Shown here: positions 1 through 6,275 of the stretch, piece after piece
Layout of the letters: each line of letters starts with the position of its first letter
Numbering within the stretch: the first letter of the stretch is position 1
Source of the DNA: Candidatus Methylomirabilota bacterium
GTDB lineage: Bacteria; Methylomirabilota; Methylomirabilia; Methylomirabilales; 2-02-FULL-66-22
NCBI GenBank assembly: GCA_016208645.1
Contig: JACQXP010000478.1
Location: 1-20,325 of the forward strand
Reading direction: 5' to 3'
DNA length: 20,325 nt
The notes under the pieces: generated by a model
The model's input: only the letters and a program-made list of their open reading frames with translations
Database searches by the model: none
What the model was told of the DNA's origin: nothing
Made by a program: the position numbers and the translations under genes

Positions 1-68
1 AACAGGTGGTAGGAACGGGTCGGTTCGCCCCAGTCCGGCGGATCCTCGTGCGGATTCGAGCCCTCGTC

Positions 69-263
69 CTAGCGCGGTCCTCCCTCGGGTTCGCGCTCAT
101 ACACGAGGTCGCTGCCCGAGATGCGCAACAGGCGCGCCTTCAGCGCGGGATACGTGTCCCAGAACGGCGCCTCGTCCAGATCGATCATCTCGACGACGCC
201 ATCGGGCCAGGCCCGCTCGATAGCCTCGGCGATGTGCTTCGGAACTTTGGCCCGCGGCATCAT
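69..263 (-). CDS. small hypothetical protein, possibly truncated by an amber stop
   Basis: This is a 64-residue acidic protein of unknown function, with no membrane segment or known motif. The ATG at 263 is chosen because a GAGG lies 5 nt upstream; in-frame alternatives are an ATG at 299 and a GTG at 305, both with weaker ribosome-binding sites. The protein ends EREPEGGPR-stop (TAG at 71-69). The same frame then stays open for 22 more codons to the window edge and reads DEGSNPHEDPPDWGEPTRSYHL, which has a protein-like, acid- and proline-rich composition. The stop may therefore be a recent nonsense mutation in a longer gene, or a sequencing error. The G+C content matches the operon genes and not the adjacent low-GC gene. 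I do not recognise a function. Confidence 0.55.
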   Translation of the reverse strand: MMPRAKVPKHIAEAIERAWPDGVVEMIDLDEAPFWDTYPALKARLLRISGSDLVYEREPEGGPR

Positions 264-402
264 CCGTGCCTCATTCAACCGAGGTGAATGTTCAGCCATC
301 AGCACTCAGCGGTCAGCTTAAACGAAGGACGGGTACTTCTGTGAGGCACAACTGCCCAGGCATTTTGGCGCATGTTTCGCACCTTCTTATTTTTCCAGGG
401 AC

Positions 403-1083
403 TCAGAGTGGTGATTCGATGAACTTCAAGAACAAATCGCCAAACTCGGTTGTCTTGTTGATTTCAATCGACGTCCCTTCCCAGCCTGTCTGAAACACAA
501 TCAATCCACGACTAACCAAGTCCCTCACGATTGGTTCATACACTGCCTGCCGACCCCTTAGCTCGGGAATCTTCTCTTCCAGAATCCCTCTCATGGTTGG
601 CGCCCCTGGGAGTCGAGCGTAGATCTCGCTGGCAGAAATCGGATCCTGCCAGAAACGTAGGATTCTCAAATGCCAAGGGGTGAGCGAGTCCACTAGCTCA
701 AGAAACAAGAGATGTAGATCTTCATCAGTCCACCGTCCGCCTGCAATATTTAGGATGGCATTTCGCAGGGCCTCAAGCTTTTCACGCTGATGACTTCCCA
801 GGGCGGCTCGAGAGGCGTGCACAATCGCCGTAACGAACATTTCGTTGCCAGACAGAGACTCGATGGTGTAGCCATTGATCCGGCGTTCGAGCCCCGCCAA
901 CCCCTCTGCGATGCTACGAAGCCATTCCTCTCGCCGCCGCTCAAGAGGAGGCACAATGATCACATTAAAGAGTTCGGCCGCCGGCCCCCCGACAATGGGG
1001 ATAGCCGACAGGCCCGCTTTCACGATTATGTGGGCGTAATCACCTGACCCCCTCTTCGGAACCTCCATGTTCCCACTTTCCAT
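403..1083 (-). CDS. hypothetical protein with N-terminal hydrophobic segment, low-GC insert
   Basis: This is a 226-residue protein of unknown function. The ATG at 1083 is preferred because GGGGGAGGG lies 4 nt upstream; the ATG at 1119 would add 12 residues but has no Shine-Dalgarno. Residues about 19-46 (IVKAGLSAIPIVGG onward) form a Gly/Ala/Pro-rich hydrophobic stretch that could insert in or lie on a membrane. Residues 47-130 look helical and charged. The C-terminal 60 residues (YEPIVRDLVSRGLI, then TTEFGDLFLKFI) resemble a winged-helix fold of the kind ending in TxxGxxFLxFI. I recall similar stand-alone hypothetical proteins scattered across bacteria but no established function. Sampled 60-base lines inside it are 43-47% G+C, against about 68% for neighbours, which points to horizontal acquisition. 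It has its own promoter-like site and no close partner gene. Confidence 0.8.
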   Translation of the reverse strand: MESGNMEVPKRGSGDYAHIIVKAGLSAIPIVGGPAAELFNVIIVPPLERRREEWLRSIAEGLAGLERRINGYTIESLSGNEMFVTAIVHASRAALGSHQREKLEALRNAILNIAGGRWTDEDLHLLFLELVDSLTPWHLRILRFWQDPISASEIYARLPGAPTMRGILEEKIPELRGRQAVYEPIVRDLVSRGLIVFQTGWEGTSIEINKTTEFGDLFLKFIESPL

Positions 1084-1132
1084 CTGACCCTCCCCCAGAG
1101 AAATGATGCAGAACACCATCTTGCACGTTGCT

Positions 1133-1154
1133 AAAAAACCCGTCTACGGGACGG
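1133..1154 (-). terminator. weak hairpin plus T6
   Basis: On the minus strand CCGTC and GACGG pair around a CCGTA loop and are followed, after one G, by six T residues. The stem is only 5 bp, so termination would be weak. It could end transcripts of the mobile-element remnants upstream. It also sits right at the predicted start of the transcript for the gene at 1083. Confidence 0.35.
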
Positions 1155-1182
1155 TATACGGGAGAGGGCCGTTTTTTGTCAC
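1153..1182 (-). promoter_or_regulatory. sigma70-like promoter for the gene at 1083-403
   Basis: GTGACA (1182-1177) and TATACC (1158-1153) are separated by 18 bp. They match the sigma70 consensus at 5 of 6 and 4 of 6 positions. The site lies about 70 bp upstream of the ATG at 1083, in an AT-richer pocket. The -35 overlaps the stop codon of the transposase-like fragment. Confidence 0.35.
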
Positions 1183-1334
1183 TTTGCTAGGAGCTGGCGC
1201 CATTCCGCCCCGCATTCTTGCGCCCGGACGACGGCCCGGTACACCGACTGCGGCCGGACCCCCAGGGCGGCTGCGGGCGAGTACGCAGGCTGCCCGAGCA
1301 CCGTGACCCAGAGATACGTCGGCGAGTCGATCAT
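1179..1334 (-). pseudogene. C-terminal fragment resembling the DnaA-like tail of a Y1 (REP-type) transposase
   Basis: This 51-codon frame starts at an ATG overlapping the stop of the recombinase-remnant frame. It reads MIDSPTYLWVTVLG, then SPAAALGVRPQSVYRAVVRA, and ends EWRQLLAK. The pattern of an alanine-rich helix, LGV, then a recognition helix SVYRAVxR is a helix-turn-helix. It resembles the DnaA-like C-terminal domain of Y1/REP-associated transposases, in which a similar 'LGVSPxSVxxAVxRG' tail closes the protein. No HUH or catalytic tyrosine region is present, so if the assignment is right this is only the last part of the gene. The family assignment rests on memory of motif shape. An independent small HTH protein is the alternative. 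Confidence 0.4.
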
Positions 1335-1596
1335 CCTTGAGACCTGATCGTTGCTCCCTCACGCCCGCCCGCGGGTCCGACGGGAAGTAGTATGTGCGGA
1401 CTCATCCGTATTCGCCTTGAATGGCGCGCGAATCTCCGCAAGACTACGGCCCCGCTGATATCCTCGTCGATGAACCCCTCGATAACCTGTCAGCGGCGGC
1501 GAACGCCGGGGCAAGCTCCACCTGCCGGGCAATCAACCTAGCGTCGTCGCTGACGTGCTGCTCGATCGCTTTGCCGACATAGGTGGCGGCGATCAT
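1331..1596 (-). pseudogene. serine site-specific recombinase N-terminus, frameshifted and active-site dead
   Basis: From the ATG at 1596 the frame reads MIAATYVGKAIEQ, then VSDDARLIARQVELAPAFAAA. This matches the shape of large serine recombinase N-termini (xxYxRKSTEQ, ... SVxRQVEHAxAFAxx). The positions of the conserved Arg and catalytic Ser (R-K-S) read G-K-A here, so the nucleophile is missing. After about residue 37 this frame diverges and ends at a TAG. A second frame, beginning near 1489, reads VIEGFIDEDISGAVVLRR, the expected next motif (FIDExISGAxxxRRP), and runs to a TGA at 1331. A frameshift therefore splits the domain, and everything after the motif is lost. The ATG lies 5 nt after the stop of the zinc-finger-like gene, so the two were probably co-transcribed in the parental element. 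Confidence 0.65.
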
Positions 1597-1601
1597 CGGG
1601 A

Positions 1602-1985
1602 TCAGTCGTCCTCTGACCACGGCCGCTTCGGGTTGAGAAACGAGGCGACCTCAGCGATGATGCGTTGCAACTTGGGGTCTCCCTCGTTCTCAAGGATCGA
1701 GGCGCGGATGTTAGAGATCGCACATATCCTCTTGCCCTTCGTGAACTTCACACTGTAGCGACCGGCAGCGGCGGAGGACGTGCCAATCTCGACGTGATCG
1801 TATTCGAGTTGAGCGATCTTCAGAGCGCGGAAGAGGTTCTGACGTCCACTACCAGCGAGGCACTGCGCACAGAGACGCAGCGATACTCGTCCGCTGTCCA
1901 CAAACATCTTCTGCTCGTCCTCTTCGCGGATAGCACGACCGCACAACGAGCATGTTCCCCCCCATCCGCTGGGCCCTCTTGTCAT
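1602..1985 (-). CDS. small C4 zinc-finger-like hypothetical protein
   Basis: This is a 127-residue protein. The ATG at 1985 follows an excellent ribosome-binding site (AAGGAGGG, 6 nt upstream) and overlaps the stop of the preceding frame as ATGA. Cys12, Cys15, Cys39 and Cys42 form CxxC-x23-CxxC, a likely zinc ribbon or treble-clef-like knuckle, loosely similar in spacing to ClpX-type zinc-binding domains. The rest is soluble, with a basic patch (KFTKGKR) and a C-terminal helix ending PKRPWSEDD. It sits between two broken genes of a former mobile element, just upstream of a serine recombinase remnant. A regulatory or DNA-binding role in that element is plausible but not shown. It has no internal stops and may still be expressed. 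I do not recognise a named family. Confidence 0.6.
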   Translation of the reverse strand: MTRGPSGWGGTCSLCGRAIREEDEQKMFVDSGRVSLRLCAQCLAGSGRQNLFRALKIAQLEYDHVEIGTSSAAAGRYSVKFTKGKRICAISNIRASILENEGDPKLQRIIAEVASFLNPKRPWSEDD

Positions 1986-2166
1986 CCCGCTCCCTCCTTC
2001 GACTCCTTGGCCGCCATGGCCGCCACTTCGAGCAGCGGCGCAACTCTGTAGGCTCCTTTTGACCGGCGTGCCTGAAGATGGCGACCACGAGCTTCGTGGC
2101 CAGCTTGTTGTCGGGCCCATAGGCCGCGATGGTTCCGAACGGATACTTGGGAGGCTTGGCATTCAT
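1982..2166 (-). pseudogene. remnant of a small element-borne gene, frameshifted
   Basis: The frame from the ATG at 2166 begins MNAKPPKYPFGTIAAYGPDN, then KLATKLVVAIFRHAGQKEP. I recall this opening ('FGTxAAYGPDNxxATKLVV') from conserved hypothetical proteins that continue for 100-150 residues with a Cys-containing C-terminus. After 'ELRR' this frame turns into Arg/Trp-rich nonsense overlapping the next gene. Another frame supplies VAPLLEVAAMAAKESKEGAG and stops at a TGA that overlaps the next gene's ATG. This indicates an internal deletion or frameshift that removed most of the gene and kept its two ends. It starts 3 nt after the stop of the SEC-C gene, with no clear Shine-Dalgarno. Function unknown. 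Confidence 0.5.
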
Positions 2167-2169
2167 GGG

Positions 2170-3948
2170 TCAGGTGATGTTGTGCGGGTTGAGCCGGTCC
2201 AGTGCGTGCTGCAGCCGGGCCAGTTCCTTGTGTGACTCGGCCGCATCGGCGGCGGAGACCAATTGATGGCGCGCGGCAAACCGCAGGAGGATCCCGTGGG
2301 CATCAAGCAGCAGGCCTGCTCGGGGTACGTTCACCCCAATTATCTCGGGACACGCCTGGACCAGGCGTTGCTCCAGCCCGGCGGGCCGAAGGTAATCCAG
2401 CAAGTATCTGGAAGCGCTCTTTCGCCTTTTCCCCCTTGTGTCGAGCCAGTCGTACACCGAGTTCAGCATCAGACTCAATCCACGGAGGGCGCAGCCAGGG
2501 GGGCGCTGCTCAACTTGCCAGGCTTCGCGGGCAACATACATCAGGACCCCGTACAGCCGCAGATTCTGCCGCCATGCCTCGTCGTCCGAGCTGATATCGC
2601 CCGACACAAGGTCGAATTGGGGCCGCGCCCACATCGGCATAGGAGACCGGCCGACGATGACGTCGGTAGCGCCGCGCGCGGCGTCCGGGTGGATCTCCTC
2701 CTCGATGCCCTGGCGCAGTTCCTGCGCCAGCAGATCAGGCTCCGCTGCGGAGCTTGGTTCGGCCCGGAGGTGCCGCGCTACGCGGAGTTCGAAGATGAGC
2801 CCGCACAGCTCCGGCACCGCGTGGGGCATCAGCCCGCCGTCGGAGCGCAGGATCGGCAGGAAATGCTCCCCCAGCTCCAGAGTCTCGGCTTCGAACCCCT
2901 CGGCCAGCAGGTAGTCCTCCAGGTGGCTCAGCCCATCCGGATCGTAACTCCCCAGGTCGAGTCTCCGCCAACACGCGGCGACTTCGGGAAGCAGTAAGTG
3001 GTATTGGCGGCGGACAAACTCATCGGTCACGGCCCAGTAGAAGAAGGCCATGCCCGTCTCTTTGGTGTGGGGGACGGCGGCGGCGATCCGGCGGAAGACG
3101 CCGGGGAGGTCGGGGTTGTTGTGGCGGGCGAGCCGATGGAACAATTCACTCCATTCGGTCGCTTCCGGAGGCAGCGCCAGCAGGTTGGCCAGGAGGGCGT
3201 CCATCTGCTCCGCGGTCGGCCGCTCCCAGGCCTCAAGCTCATCCCAGAGTGCGTCCGCCTTGCGCTGTACTTCAGGCGCCAGTTCGGTTTCGATGTGGGC
3301 GGCGGAATCCGCCGAGTCGGACAACTCCGTAGCGTCCGCGGCTGCGCCGGATGCCTCACCTGTGATGGAAGTGGCGGGCTCGGCACGCTCGTCCGTCCGT
3401 GTCCGCCCCGCGCCGGCCGACTGGCGCAAGAGGGCTTCATCTCTGGCCAGACAGCATTTCTTGTATTTCTTGCCGCTGCCGCAAGGGCACGGGTCGTTGC
3501 GCCCGCACTTCAGCCGCTCCCGGGCCTGGTCCGCGTCAGAGGAACCTTCCCGGGGAGTGGCCGGAACCTCGCGGAACACGCGCTGAATCTCCGCGACCGG
3601 GTAACCCATCATCGTCCGCGCGGATCCCTGGTGTTCCACGACCGTGAACGCCTCGCCCTCGATCCTGTAGTCGGCGTTCCATTCGATCGCGAGCTTGGCC
3701 GCCGTCTCCTGTATCGGGATGTGCCTCGGTTCGAAGTCGCGCGCCAGGCAGACCGCGTACCCATCCTCCGGGTCGAGCATCCAGGCGTCGCCCGACTCCG
3801 ATGAAAAGAAAACGATCTGACCGAGCCGGACGACACAAGCCTGGCCCTCCAGCGCCTTGCTCTGAATCCGGCGGGCTTCCTCAGTGAAACTCACTTCATC
3901 ACCGCGCAGCGCGTGGGCGCGGGTTTGGTTCGGATTCATGGCAGTCAT
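2170..3948 (-). CDS. SEC-C motif protein, 592 residues, function unknown
   Basis: The one recognisable element is a SEC-C zinc motif at residues 148-166 (CGRNDPCPCGSGKKYKKCC), the zinc knuckle found at the C-terminus of SecA and in many unrelated bacterial proteins. Residues 1-125 form a separate small domain (ESGDAWMLDPEDGYAVCLAR, then EWNADYRIEG). Residues 170-230 are a low-complexity, Ala/Glu-rich linker. Residues 230-592 are mostly helical and acidic, without motifs I recognise. There is no signal peptide or membrane segment, so it is probably cytosolic. SEC-C usually mediates zinc-dependent protein contact. The gene begins 31 bp after the Cys-rich gene at 4696-3980, probably as a two-gene unit. 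Neither the ATG at 3948 nor that at 3939 has a good ribosome-binding site, so the start is uncertain by three codons. Confidence 0.85.
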   Translation of the reverse strand: MTAMNPNQTRAHALRGDEVSFTEEARRIQSKALEGQACVVRLGQIVFFSSESGDAWMLDPEDGYAVCLARDFEPRHIPIQETAAKLAIEWNADYRIEGEAFTVVEHQGSARTMMGYPVAEIQRVFREVPATPREGSSDADQARERLKCGRNDPCPCGSGKKYKKCCLARDEALLRQSAGAGRTRTDERAEPATSITGEASGAAADATELSDSADSAAHIETELAPEVQRKADALWDELEAWERPTAEQMDALLANLLALPPEATEWSELFHRLARHNNPDLPGVFRRIAAAVPHTKETGMAFFYWAVTDEFVRRQYHLLLPEVAACWRRLDLGSYDPDGLSHLEDYLLAEGFEAETLELGEHFLPILRSDGGLMPHAVPELCGLIFELRVARHLRAEPSSAAEPDLLAQELRQGIEEEIHPDAARGATDVIVGRSPMPMWARPQFDLVSGDISSDDEAWRQNLRLYGVLMYVAREAWQVEQRPPGCALRGLSLMLNSVYDWLDTRGKRRKSASRYLLDYLRPAGLEQRLVQACPEIIGVNVPRAGLLLDAHGILLRFAARHQLVSAADAAESHKELARLQHALDRLNPHNIT

Positions 3949-3979
3949 GGACAGGCCAAGTCAGAGCAGCAAGACTTCG

Positions 3980-4696
3980 TCAGCGAAGCCCGAACAGGTG
4001 CAGCAGCGCCGCGTAGCCGCTTGGCAGCGACGTGGGGGGCTCCTCCAAGTGGCCGTAGCGCACCGCCATCTCGAGGAAGAAGCGCGCATGGAAGAACGCC
4101 TCGAGGATCGGTCGCGTGACCTCGGTCCATCTGGAGTTGTCTTCCGGCCTGAACCGCTTCCCGGTCCCTTGCCGGACGATCTCGCGAAACCAGGGGTTCA
4201 GCGGCTGTCCTGGCACGAGCGCGCCGAGCTCCCGGACGATGGCCTCCGTCTGGCTCTGCAGCCAGTACACCTTGAAGCTCTGGTGGTAGAAGCGGTAGAC
4301 CGGATCCTCGAAGCCACAGTGGTCTGTTGCCTTCGAGAGCGCTCCATCCAGATGCGCCCTGCGGGCCTTGAGGTTCGAGAGGAGCTCGACTTCCAGTGGG
4401 CGTGCCGGCTGCGGCTGGCGCTCCGGCGGCTCCGGGCCCGGTCCCCGGTCTGCTTCGTCTTCGAACTCCCGGCATCCCTGGTGCTCGAAGGTGAGCAGGC
4501 CGCAGCGGGGCGACTTGGGGTTGTGGCAGACGCCCCAGTCGTAGCGGAGCCCCTGCGCGAGCGGGATGAACCAGCGGCAGCCGCAACTACAATCGGGACC
4601 CGAATCCTCCCTCCGGGAGCGCTCTCCCCAAGGCTCGAAGTCCGAGGGAAGCCGCTTGACGATCAGGTGGAGTGGTTCGTGACGCGGGTCGCTCAT
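3980..4696 (-). CDS. Cys-rich hypothetical protein, possible two-family fusion
   Basis: This is a 238-residue protein. The ATG at 4696 is chosen over an upstream in-frame ATG at 4837 because AAGGGA lies 7 nt before it and the upstream extension is Arg/Pro-rich. The N-terminal half has six Cys (36, 38, 40, 57, 65, 75) in CSCGCRWFIPL, then DWGVCHNPKSPRCGLLTF, then EHQGCREFE, which looks like a small metal-binding domain. A proline-rich linker at about 84-102 follows. The C-terminal half (DPVYRFYHQSFKVY, then LQSQTEAIV, NPWF, and EAFFHARFFLEMAVRYG) has the pattern of a different conserved hypothetical protein, so this may be a fusion of two families that I remember as separate. Function unknown. 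It probably forms a transcription unit with the SEC-C gene. The TTGACA-type promoter upstream fits a start near here. Confidence 0.8.
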   Translation of the reverse strand: MSDPRHEPLHLIVKRLPSDFEPWGERSRREDSGPDCSCGCRWFIPLAQGLRYDWGVCHNPKSPRCGLLTFEHQGCREFEDEADRGPGPEPPERQPQPARPLEVELLSNLKARRAHLDGALSKATDHCGFEDPVYRFYHQSFKVYWLQSQTEAIVRELGALVPGQPLNPWFREIVRQGTGKRFRPEDNSRWTEVTRPILEAFFHARFFLEMAVRYGHLEEPPTSLPSGYAALLHLFGLR

Positions 4697-4864
4697 GGCT
4701 GATCCCTTGGGAGGCGTGTCATTAGTCCGGGACTGGGCCCGGCGCAATTCCACTTCTCCGACCACTCGGCACATTAACGGGCTCCATGGCCGGCGGGGCG
4801 CGACCGGTCGTGCGGACTGGCAGAACCGGGACGACAAAAACCGAGACGAACCAAGACGGCGGGG

Positions 4865-4893
4865 ACGCTACCAGCAGCGGCCGGGCGTGTCAA
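4865..4893 (-). promoter_or_regulatory. sigma70-like promoter for the Cys-rich/SEC-C pair
   Basis: A perfect TTGACA (4893-4888) is followed after 17 bp by TAGCGT (4870-4865), which matches the -10 consensus at T, A and the final T. The predicted leader to the ATG at 4696 is about 160 nt. Confidence 0.4.
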
Positions 4894-4971
4894 GGCGGGA
4901 GGCGGGCGTGAGGTCGGCGCGGCGGTCAGGTCCGCGGGCGCGGCCTCAGCGGATGGCCCTCCTTCGGAGAC

Positions 4972-5038
4972 GGTTAACCGGTGCTGCGGTTCAAGGTGCT
5001 GCGGTTAACCAACCTCGAACTTCGAACCTCGAACCGGC
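4972..5038. repeat. short tandem and degenerate repeats
   Basis: GGTTAACC (4972-4979) is followed by two exact copies of GGTGCTGCGGTT (4980-4991 and 4995-5006), 15 bp apart, with the second running into another GGTTAACC. Then come three degenerate CTCGAAC/TTCGAAC units up to 5038. They lie just past the stop of the M16 gene. Confidence 0.65.
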
Positions 5039-5046
5039 AAACTGGC

Positions 5047-6270
5047 TTAGGTCAGGTGGCCGATGGTGGTCAGGGCGTAGCGATCGGGCTCGAAGAGGGT
5101 TCGGTTGAGCTCGGCGAAGGTCTGGGGCGAGCCCCCATCAATGCCCTGGATGATCTCGTCGAGATCGAAGTAGCGCCCGAAGTAGATCTCGGTCTTGGCC
5201 AGGCGGGTCATGCGGCTGCTGGTGCTCTCCAGCCCCAGCAGGAGGTTCCCCTTCAATTGCGCCTTGGCCCGGTGGAACTCCGTGAGATCCACCGGCCCTT
5301 CGCGCAGGCGGGCAAACTCGGCCCGGATCAGGTCCACCACCTGCGGGTAGGACTCGGCGCTGGTGCCGGCGTAGACCGCCAGCAGCCCCGAATCCTGATA
5401 GGAGGCCTGGTACGAGTAGATGGAGTAGGCCAGCCCGCGCTTCTCGCGGACCTCCTGGAACAGCCGGGAGCTCATGGAGCTGCCCAGGATGGCGTTCAGC
5501 AGGTAGAAGGCGTAGCGGTTCGTGTGGTTGTAGGGCAGGCCCTCGGCGCCCAGGACCAGGTGGAGCTGGGCCGAGTCCCGCTCCTCGTGCTGCACCGTGT
5601 GGTAGGAGACGGGCGACGACCCGTTGGTAGGCAGGGAGCGCCCCTGCCACGTGCTGAAGGCGGACCAGACGAGGTCCACCACCCGCCGGTGCTCCAGGTC
5701 GCCCGCGGCCGCGACGATGACCCGGTCCGCCTGGTAGAAATCGTGGAGGTGGTCCAGGATGTCCTGGCGGGTGAGGGCCTGGAGCGTGACGCGGGAGCCC
5801 AGGATGGGCCGGCCCAGGGGATGGTCGCGCCAGAGCTGCTGCGCGAAGAGATCGTGGATCAGGTCGTCGGGGTCGTCCTCGACCATCTTGATCTCTTCCA
5901 GGACGACGCGCCGCTCCCTCTCGAGGTCCTCGGGATCCAGCCGGGGATGCAGCAGGAGGTCGCTCAGCAGATCCACCGCCAGCGACAGGTGCTCCCCCAG
6001 GACCTTGGCGTACAGACAGGTGTTTTCCCGCGAGGTAAAGGCGTCCAGGCTCCCGCCCACGCTGTCGATGGCCTGGGCGATCTCCTCGGCGCTCCGGCTC
6101 TGGGTGCCCTTGAACAGCAGGTGCTCGATGAAATGGGAGATCCCCGCCCGCTCCGCCTTCTCGTAGCGGGATCCCACCTTGACCCACACCCCGATGGACA
6201 CGGAGCGGACCTGCGGCATCTGCTCCGTCAGGACCACGATGCCGTTCGGGAGGACCTCCTTCCTGTAGAG
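5047..6270 (-). CDS. M16 family zinc metallopeptidase (pitrilysin / processing-peptidase-like)
   Basis: This is about 407 residues, normal for a single-chain bacterial M16B peptidase. Counting from 6270, the inverted zinc motif HFIEH gives His46 and His50 as ligands and Glu49 as the general base. The third ligand is probably Glu126 in VVLEEIKMVEDDP. The C-terminal half keeps LGSSMSSRLFQEVREKRGLAYSIYS, the substrate-clamping R/Y-containing half-domain. M16 genes next to pnp are common in several phyla. The start is unusual: the conserved N-terminus (YRKEVLPNG) is intact, but no ATG, GTG or TTG precedes it in frame near pnp. Coordinates begin at CTC (6270). An ATC at 6288 with GGAGGGG upstream, a GTG at 6237 and an ATG at 6219 are alternatives. 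It overlaps or abuts the pnp stop at 6276. Confidence 0.9.
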   Translation of the reverse strand, partial: LYRKEVLPNGIVVLTEQMPQVRSVSIGVWVKVGSRYEKAERAGISHFIEHLLFKGTQSRSAEEIAQAIDSVGGSLDAFTSRENTCLYAKVLGEHLSLAVDLLSDLLLHPRLDPEDLERERRVVLEEIKMVEDDPDDLIHDLFAQQLWRDHPLGRPILGSRVTLQALTRQDILDHLHDFYQADRVIVAAAGDLEHRRVVDLVWSAFSTWQGRSLPTNGSSPVSYHTVQHEERDSAQLHLVLGAEGLPYNHTNRYAFYLLNAILGSSMSSRLFQEVREKRGLAYSIYSYQASYQDSGLLAVYAGTSAESYPQVVDLIRAEFARLREGPVDLTEFHRAKAQLKGNLLLGLESTSSRMTRLAKTEIYFGRYFDLDEIIQGIDGGSPQTFAELNRTLFEPDRYALTTIGHLT

Positions 6271-6275
6271 GCCGG

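Larger units (their letters stand above)
4697..5046. other. 350 bp intergenic region between the M16 peptidase and the Cys-rich gene
   Basis: I see no convincing gene in either strand. The right third holds short direct repeats (4972-5038). The middle holds a promoter-like site for the Cys-rich gene. There is no clear hairpin/T-run terminator for the upstream translation operon. Confidence 0.6.

Noticed and set aside
30..66. A T-loop-like string (GGCTCGAATCC) suggesting a tRNA
   Set aside because: The loop lacks the TTC start, the flanking 5-bp stem does not pair, and no acceptor or anticodon arm is visible.
2263..3804. Plus-strand open frames opposite the SEC-C gene
   Set aside because: They are antisense shadows. 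The minus strand carries the SEC-C motif and coherent protein composition.
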